Assembly: GCA_026008535.1 (NCBI GenBank)
Contig: BRKX01000007.1
Location: 10,067,001 to 10,131,000, forward strand
Source of the DNA: Perilla frutescens
Lineage: Eukaryota; Streptophyta; Magnoliopsida; Lamiales; Lamiaceae
Direction of reading: 5' to 3'
DNA length: 64,000 bases
Made by a program: the position numbers and the translations under genes. Positions 57,116 to 64,000 of this stretch are shown here, piece by piece (position 1 is the stretch's first letter; every line of letters starts with the position of its first letter). The notes beneath the pieces are model-generated. The model was not told where the DNA came from. It was given only the letters and a program-made list of their open reading frames with translations, and did not search any database.

Positions 57116-60100
57116 GCGAGAAAGTATTAGGGTTAGAGCATTGCCCCCTTTATTTTTTACTTTTTAATTAGATATTATTTCATTTTTTAATTAAACAAAA
57201 ATATATAATAGATGATTTTATTTTTATTAACTTACATACTACATAGTTACATTATATATATATATATATATATATATTATAAATGGGCCGGCCTGTTAAG
57301 ATAAATGGGCTTTTTTCAAAACCTAAGCCCAAGCCTATTTATTGATACAAGCTTGTAATCAAGCCTGAGCCTAGCCTCTTTACTAATCAGGCCAGGCCGA
57401 ATCAGGCCCAAATCAGGCCAGGCCATAGGCCCCTGTCGGGCGGCCTGGCCCATTTCCACCCCTACTCAAGACGTTTGTATCATATTGGATGTCGGGTCTA
57501 GTCACCGTGAGATATAATAGCTTGCCAACCAACCTGCGGAATTGCAATGCGTCAACAGCAAGCCCATTCTCATCTAGGTCGTGGCGAGTATTCTGCTCCA
57601 TGGGGAATGAACTTGTACGGCAACCCTCCATACCCATTTCTTTTAATATATCAATCACATACTTGCGTTGGCTAAGTACAATGCCTGCAGCTGATCGTGC
57701 AACTTCGATGCCCAAAAAATATTTTAAAGGTCCCAAATCTTTTATACTGAACCGTTGATCAAGATATGTTTTGAGCTCTTCAATTTTTGTATTGTCGTTA
57801 CCTGCAAGAATGACATCGTCCACATATATGAGAGCAGCAACATACACATTTCCCTGTCGAGAAATGAACAACGAATGATCTGCCCGAGACTGTCTAAAAC
57901 CAACATCTAGAATGGCTTGAGTGAACTTATGATACCAATTTCGAGATGCTTGTCGTAGACCATAAAGAGATTTGCACAATTTGCAAACTCGTGTATCTCC
58001 ATGCTAGGCAATGCCTTGCGGGATCTTCATATAAACATCTTCAATTAAATCGCCATGCAAAAAAGCGTTATTCACATCCAATTGATGAATTATCCGATCC
58101 TTCTTCACTGCAACAGCTAGCAAACAGCGCACAGTAACGAGTTTGGCAACAGGGGCAAAAGTATCATGGAAATCGATGCCCTCAATCTGTGTGAAGCCTT
58201 TGGCAACAAGTCTTGCCTTGTAGCGTTCGACTTCTCCCGTGGGCTTATACTTCACCTTGTAAACCCATTTGGAATCAATGGCTCGTTTTCCTGGAGGTAA
58301 GAATTCCAAATCCCAAGTGCCATTTGCCTCTAATGCTTCTACCTCTTTCTTCATAGCTGCCTACCATTGAGGTAACTTGACTGCTTGAGAGAAGAATTTT
58401 GGCTCATCATGTTTGTTGATGGCCGTCAAGAAACATTTGTGAGCATGAGAAAACTTATCATAAGAGACATAATTAACAAGAGGATATACCGTCGAGGATC
58501 CCGAGTTGGAGGTGGGCTGCGTGTGGTCTATAGATCTTGGCAAATCAACCTCGTAATCTCGGAGATGCACTGGTAGACGCCTTTCTCGACTACTTCGTCG
58601 CATGTTATGCTCTGCTAACTGACCATTATTGTTATTATCATCAACATGCTCTACAACAATTTCTTGATTGGTCACATCTGAGATTTTATCATTTATATGA
58701 CCACCGTGAAGAAGATCATCACAATCAACTAGAGTTTCCCATGCTTTGTTCCTTTTATCTCTAATTGCATCCACATGAGAGACATAAGGAAAGACATTCT
58801 CCATAAATTTTACATCTCTCGAGGTATATATCTTTTGACTCTTTATATCATACACTTTGTAACCCTTTTGCCCATGTGGATATCCTACAAAAACACATGA
58901 TCTCCCCCTCTCGTCAAACTTATCCACTCCTTTTCTTGTATCTTTGGCATAAACAAGGCAGCCAAAAACCCTTAAATGATCATAGTGAGGTTTCTTGTTC
59001 AATAACACCTCATATGGAGTACGATTTTGAAGGACTTTAGAAGGAAGTCTATTGATAATATAAACTGCTGTTAACACACATTCTCCCCAAAATGATATTG
59101 GTAGTTCTGCCTGGAAACGCAATGCCCTGGCTATCTCCAAAATATATCGGTGCCTACGCTCCACTACCCCATTTTGTTGTGGTGTGTGAACACAAGAAGT
59201 TTCTAACATAATACCTGACTGCATATAATAATTCATCATTTCATTTGATTGAAACTCTCCTCCGTTATCAGTTCGAATTCGTTTCACAACTTTCCCAAAT
59301 TGGGTTTTCACCATGTTACAAAATAGTTGCAAATATCTGCATGTCTCTGACTTAAATTTCATTAGATAAACCCAGACTCCTCGACTGTAATCATCAACAA
59401 TAGTAAGGAAATAGTGGGCTTCTGTAAATGAAGGAGTTTTATATCCACCCTAAATGTCACAATGTATTAAGTCAAAACACGCAGTAGATTGAATCGAACT
59501 TGAAGGAAAAGAGATTCTAGTCTGTTTTGCTCTCATGCAAGGTTCACAAAAAATATCCATAGCTTTATTAAAAGAACGAATACTGTGGAGTTTAACTTTA
59601 GAGGCATGTCCCAGTCTTCTGTGCCAAACTTCGGGATCAACAGATACTGAAAAAACTTTTTGATCAGCAACCGGCTCTAGAAGATATAGACCATCACGCT
59701 GTTTACCCACTCCAATCAGGTTCCTCGAAGCTAAGTCCTGCATGGTACAGAAATCCGGGAAAAAAGTTAAGTAACAATTGTGGTCCTTCGTAAGACGGCT
59801 AACAGATAATAAATTGCATTGGAAATCTGACACATGTAAAACACGTTCAATAGTCAGCCCATTAGACAGATCAACAGTGCCAACACACTGAACTGGTACT
59901 CTATCTCCATTAGGAATTTTAACGGGTATTCTGGTATTTGCGTTTGTAAAGGATTTAATAGTGCTTTCTTCATGAGTAATATGTTCTGTAGCTCCAGAAT
60001 CTATTATCCACGACGTGTTGAAATCAACCTTACCAGCCATATTTATCGAAGGAATTGGAGAAGAGTTAGTGGTGTTGTTTTTGCTATTGAGAATATCTCT

Positions 60101-61172
60101 CAATTGTGCCACTTGTTCAGACGTAAAACCTGGTATGAGACTTGATTCACTTACAGAATTTGTGTCCACATGCGCCACCCTAGGCATCTGTTGTCTCTCC
60201 TTTTCTTTAGATTTCACTATTTTATTTCCTCTCCTCGATTCTGGATACCCAATGATTTCATAACAATTTTCAATGGTATGCCAAAGCTTTCCACAATTTC
60301 CACATCGTGGAGGGCTTTTGCCATTATCTCGATTGGAATCTCGACGTTCTTGGTTCCCTTGTCGCTGCACTTGAAATGCAGCACCATCAATGGTGGGTTT
60401 CCTCGAGCTCGATATTAACCGTTGTTGTTCATCCTCTGCAACCAAGTGATATGCTACTCCAAGAGTTGGCATCGGTTTGATACTTAGGATTTGGGTCTTG
60501 ATCGTGTTGAAAATGTCATCTAGGCCCATGAGAAACTCATAAACTCATTCCTTTTCAAGCTTTTCAATGACAAGTTTAGACACATTGCATGTACAATTGC
60601 CACAAGTGCACTTTGGAATTGCCGAGAACGAGTCAATTTCATCCCAGATTCCCTTTAATTTGGTATAATATGCCGATACAGAATTTTTGTCTTGTCGTGT
60701 GAGTGTTAGACTCCGCTTAAGTTCATATACTTTTGGAGCACTCTCCTTCCCAAATCTTTCTCCAAGATCGCTCCATATCTCACTCGCCATCTTGGTGTGC
60801 TTTACACTATTTCAGATTTCCTTGTCCATTGCCACCATTAGCCATCCCTTGACCATAGCATTACAACGCCTCCATAAGGGCAGTTCGGAGGAACCTTCGT
60901 TCGGCATTGGTGTGGATCCGTCAACAAAGCCAAACTTATTTTTAGCAAAGAGACAATTGCTCATCTCCTCAAACCAATCTCCATAGTTTCTGTCACTAAG
61001 GAGATCGGAAACAAAAATGTGACTCGGATTTTCGGACGAGCCAATATAATATGGAGACATCACATCGACAGCAGTGGCTACATTTTTAGTATTGTCACCG
61101 CCCTTCGCCATTTGATAGGATAGGTCTCCAGGTAAAAATTGCGGAAGCTTTAGTGAGTCAGGATCTTGTCCT

Positions 61173-61184
61173 GCTCTGATGCCA
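61173..61184 (-). promoter_or_regulatory. Primer-binding site of the Ale-like Copia
   Basis: On the minus strand TGGCATCAGAGC, one base from the usual TGGTATCAGAGC, directly follows the LTR end TTTTTCA. Confidence 0.8.
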
Positions 61185-61397
61185 TGAAAAATTGAAGAAA
61201 ATAATAATTTTTGTGTATTGCAAAATGAAGAGAAAAGTCTCCAATATGTACAGCTCCAAGATCCACCAATCAAGGAATCATTATTCTAGACTAGCATATT
61301 TTCATCTAATCTACGATACATATGCTAAAAATACATTGATACAAGATAGGGAAAATATTCTTCACCCTTAATCAAAGCATATGCTCCAATAGGTACA
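61185..61397 (-). repeat. Probable 5' LTR of the Ale-like Copia
   Basis: Minus strand TGTACCTATTGG to CAATTTTTCA, about 213 bp, short as usual for Ale/Retrofit elements. The outer end is inferred from TG and from the start of PPR coding similarity just beyond. No partner LTR remains to confirm it. Confidence 0.55.
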
Positions 61398-61935
61398 TCC
61401 TACCTTACATACTTATGCTACATTGTTGGATGGGTTTTGCAGGAATAGGGAGATTGAAGAAGCTCTTTCGTTGTTACGCATGATTGAAGATAAAGGAGTT
61501 AAACCTAATATTGTCACGTATGGTGTTCTGATTAATGGATTATGCAAAAATAGAAAGCATGATGTTGCAAGAGATCTTTTCAACCAACTTCCTTCTAGAG
61601 GTTTGCAACCTACTGTTCAAATATACACCATGATCATTGGTTCACTTTGTGAAGAAGGGTTTATCAAGGAGGCAAAAAGTTTGCTTATGGAGATGGACAA
61701 CTGTGGATGTGGGCTTAATAGTGTGACATACAACGTTATTGTCCGAAGTTTGCTAAAGAAAAACGAGCTTCACAAGGCCATACCAATGTTGGAAGAAATG
61801 TGTAGAAGGGGATTCTCAGCAAATGCTTCTACTTTTTCCATGCTAATTGATCAAGTGCAAGGACTGACTGAAGATGATTTTTTTCTCAAATTGATGAAGA
61901 ATGTTTTACCCAAGGAAATTGTCGACTTGGCTTAA
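61398..61935 (+). pseudogene. PPR protein gene, 3' part only
   Basis: The open frame begins at the Copia LTR edge (TLHTYATLLDGFCRNR) and ends at TAA 61933-61935. About 175 residues hold four 35-residue PPR motifs of the P class (GVKPNIVTYGVLINGLCKNR; GLQPTVQIYTMIIGSLCEEG; GCGLNSVTYNVIVRSLLKKN; GFSANASTFSMLIDQV) and a short tail. PPR proteins bind organellar RNA; targeting peptide and upstream repeats are lost, most likely through the insertion and later truncation. The C-terminal end looks native. The rest of the gene is not elsewhere in the window. Confidence 0.88.
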
Positions 61936-62399
61936 TATTACGGCCACGCAGACCACTATTGACACTTTAGGTATAGCTGCAACGTCTTTATTTATCCAAA
62001 AAATCTGCAGAGTTTTTGACCTGTGCTAAATTAGTTTTTGCTCTTTACTAATTTTTATGTTTTGTAATTGACACAATACATCGAATAATGATGCAGATAG
62101 TTTCAAAATTATTGCATGTTCTTCTCATCCGCCTTTTGTCACACATTATATCAAGCCTTTGAGTGTTAAATTATTCGAAATTTTTGCTCATGTAAATGTG
62201 ATATTCCTTGTTTGGAAGTTGCCAATATTGATACTGGGGTAAGAAAATTTTGAGCAAAATCTAAATTCACATCTGTATTGATTATTTTATGGTACAAATT
62301 AGACAAATTTAAGAAAAATATATATACAACAAATTGGATCATTTGGACCTTTTCTTGGATGGAAAAGTTAACTGGACGTTTTAGCAAATACACACTAAT
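61936..62399 (+). other. PPR gene 3' flank
   Basis: AT-rich and non-coding. No repeat recognised. Confidence 0.5.
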
Positions 62400-62417
62400 A
62401 TGTTAGCACTGAATTCA

Positions 62418-62885
62418 GCGTCTTCAAATACTCTCTCATCCTCGCAGCTCAGGTGGTTGGAGGGCAGACTTCAATCCTGCAATCCGAGTGGCAAAATAGT
62501 AGGAAAGAAACCACCTCCGATCCAGAGCAATGCAACAAGGAAAATGACTCCGATTGCTGTCAACAAGGGAGGCTCTAGATCACTTACAAATGCTCTTCTC
62601 CCGTTTCTGGAAGCACTATTGCAGTTCTCACCATTAGCTGCTGACACACCAGTTGTTGTGCTTTCAACAACAGATGGAGGGAGCAGATGCCTCAACAACA
62701 TAACTGTTAGTGGTAACGGCCAGAGTGTGATGGCCATGGTGGTTGATGATGTAATGCCGAACATGATTATCAGCCACCATTGTCTTAATAAAATTGTTGA
62801 TGCCTCGAAGGCTCTCTGGAAAGCGTTGGGAGTTCCTGAAGGCGACTGGGGCGAGTTGGATATTACTTGGTCTGATCATGCTTAA
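62418..62885 (+). pseudogene. Kiwellin (ripening-related protein) pseudogene
   Basis: SCNPSGKIVGKKPPP opens the match to kiwellin/ripening-related proteins, secreted cysteine-rich barwin-like proteins. A +1 frame carries the next part (EQCNKENDSDCCQQG, then TYKCSSPVSGSTIAVLT) and the first frame returns with DTPVVVLST, RCLNNITVSGNGQSVMAMVV and KALWKALGVPEGDWGELDIT. So two compensating frameshifts leave an open 161-codon frame that no longer encodes the conserved cysteine region. The GCD-H motif region is deleted (VDDVMPNMIISHHC) and no signal peptide is present. Kiwellins act in the apoplast; some inhibit fungal effector enzymes. Confidence 0.85.
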
Positions 62886-63444
62886 TTATATGATATATTA
62901 CTGTAAAATATGTATGAGTGATGTAAAAATATATATGGTGTGATGATGCTGAGAAAATCATGTTATGAACTTATATTAAGCCAATTTTTTTACTATTTTG
63001 ATGCACTTATGTTTCACTTCTCATACCTGGGAACAACAAGATTTCTGATGCTGCTTATTTATTATGTATTATTTTTCTTATGACAACAATTTTATCATAC
63101 CAAGTTCATCTTGTCACAAAAGGGGGAAAAAAGAAGGAAAAAAATACTAAAATTGTAAGAGCACATATATTCTAACAAACAAGTAAAATGCATGATATTT
63201 ATATTATACATTTCAAGCCACATTATACAAAACAACTTCACACACACTCAAAACATTATTCTTTTAAGTCTCATTCCTGAAAAATTCGAGTGCAATATCA
63301 GCATCGCAATTGCTTTTAGTGAAGCAACTGAAAAACTGTGTATATCATTTTTATTTTAGTGTAGTTTCAGAGTGAAATTACTATTTTACAAAATTATATT
63401 GATTATAACTACATTTTTAGGGATGTTTTACGTTTTAATGTTTA
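62886..63444. other. AT-rich intergenic sequence
   Basis: Includes an A/G-rich tract at 63119-63150. Nothing else recognised. Confidence 0.5.
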
Positions 63445-63907
63445 GGCTTCAGAAATTTTAATATTTGAGAAAAACATGAAAGTTTATTTGTAAAATTCAT
63501 AAGTATTTTACAAGAAATTTGTTCTGAAACAAAAATTTTGTCAAGAGAGATTGACTATATAACCTTTAAGCGACCAAACAAGAAAATAAAGGAAAAATAA
63601 AATAAATATTTATAGATTGGCTTCTATATATTTTAATATTTGAGAAAAACATGAAAGTTTATTTGTAAAATTCATAAGTATTTTACAAGAAATTTGTTCT
63701 GAAACAAAAATTTTGATATTTGAGAAAAACATGAAAGTTTTTTCTCAAATATTTTAATATTTGAGAAAAACATGAAAGTTTATTTGTAAAATTCATAAGT
63801 ATTTTACAAGAAATTTGTTCTGAAACAAAAATTTTGTCAAGAGAGATTGACTATATAACCTTTAAGCGACCAAACACGAAAATAAAGGAAAAATAAAATA
63901 AATATTT
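63445..63907 (+). repeat. AT-rich direct repeats, about 170-bp and 295-bp spacing
   Basis: ATATTTGAGAAAAACATGAA occurs at about 63461, 63633, 63717 and 63757. The longer block through TTTACAAGAAATTTGTTCTG and CAAGAGAGATTGACTATATA occurs twice completely and once truncated. A partial duplication has inserted an extra unit at 63715-63760. Confidence 0.88.
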
Positions 63908-64000
63908 ATAGATTGGCTTCTATATATATTTAGCTCATTTACTAATGTATATCTCTATTTAAAATGTTTACATTAAGCATGAATTCAATATTAAAGAAAT
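63908..64000 (+). repeat. Dispersed repeat shared with 13302-13390
   Basis: ATAGATTGGCTTCTATATAT to GAATTCAATATTAAAGAAAT corresponds to the earlier copy and runs off the window. Confidence 0.75.

Larger units (their letters stand above)
53318..57464 (-). mobile_element. hAT transposon with intact transposase frame
   Basis: Terminal inverted repeats TAGGGGTGGAAATGGGCC and GGCCCATTTCCACCCCTA, and a perfect 8-bp duplication CTCAAGAC at 53310-53317 and 57465-57472. Subterminal regions are full of GGCCTGGGC, AAGCCTGGCC and AGGCCAGGCC words. Element length 4147 bp. It carries a complete transposase, so it may be autonomous. Confidence 0.97.
53003..61184 (-). pseudogene. gag-pol: Ale-like Copia gag-pol, split by a hAT transposon
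   Basis: Gag starts at ATG 61111 (MAKGGDNTKN; core SDLLSDRNYGDWFEEM). Leftwards follow a knuckle CGNCGKLWHTIENCYEIIGY, protease WIIDSGATEHIT, integrase (RTDNGGEF, TPQQNGVVERRH), reverse transcriptase (ALIYVDDVILAG) and RNase H (CDSDWGGCP; AEAEYRA near 53030). The hAT at 53318-57464 interrupts reverse transcriptase/RNase H without changing the frame. Stops occur at 60812, 60545, 59450, 58361, 58004 and 53096, with no frameshift. The RNase H end and the left LTR are lost at 53003. Family relatives have W at two TAG sites and R at a TGA site. Confidence 0.9.

Noticed and set aside
62471..62879. Antisense ORFs over the kiwellin pseudogene
   Set aside because: Shadows of the sense frame, which has clear kiwellin motifs.

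Overview
The window is nuclear DNA of a flowering plant, almost certainly a eudicot. It is a transposon-dense, AT-rich block with no intact host gene. Evidence: plant Ty1/Copia (Sirevirus-, Tork/Tnt1- and Ale-like) and Ty3/Gypsy (Athila-like) retrotransposons, CACTA and hAT DNA transposons, a tRNA-derived SINE, foldback MITEs in (TA)n arrays, and broken plant genes (PPR protein, kiwellin). The species cannot be named from the sequence.

Layout. (1) 1-8403: a gag-only, pol-less Gypsy-type LTR element (5' LTR cut by the window edge; 3' LTR 7457-8403). Between two related tandem-repeat arrays it carries pieces of at least six unrelated host genes: epoxide hydrolase, SKP1, prefoldin subunit 3, ribosomal protein eL8/RPL7a, an LRR receptor kinase and ATAD3. 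This is the most remarkable object in the window. (2) 8404-23969: intergenic DNA with a Mutator-like foldback element, a TIR element holding a minisatellite, a SINE with a perfect 15-bp target duplication, three copies of a large foldback element, one small MITE in (TA)n, and a truncated Copia pol. (3) 23970-52476: one Sirevirus-like Copia element on the minus strand, complete from LTR to LTR (TSD TAATT), swollen to 28.5 kb by three precise later insertions: CACTA-1 (27376-30889, TSD GCT), an Athila-like Gypsy (31453-43104, TSD ATAAT) and CACTA-2 (45797-48429, TSD AAG). Without them the host element is about 10.7 kb. (4) 53003-61397: an Ale-like Copia on the minus strand, split by a hAT transposon (53318-57464, TSD CTCAAGAC) with an uninterrupted transposase frame. 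(5) 61398-64000: the 3' end of a PPR gene, a kiwellin (ripening-related) pseudogene, and AT-rich tandem repeats.

How the parts relate. The insertions give a relative history. The Sirevirus came before both CACTA elements and the Gypsy. The Gypsy is recent: its LTRs are each 1357 bp and I saw only about six differences between them. The hAT came after the Ale-like Copia. The Sirevirus and Ale-like polyproteins hold one reading frame for their full length but carry many in-frame stops and no frameshift that I can see, which fits C-to-T decay of methylated DNA. Potentially active parts are the hAT transposase and the Gypsy pol. Family names rest on motifs read by eye; no database search was run.
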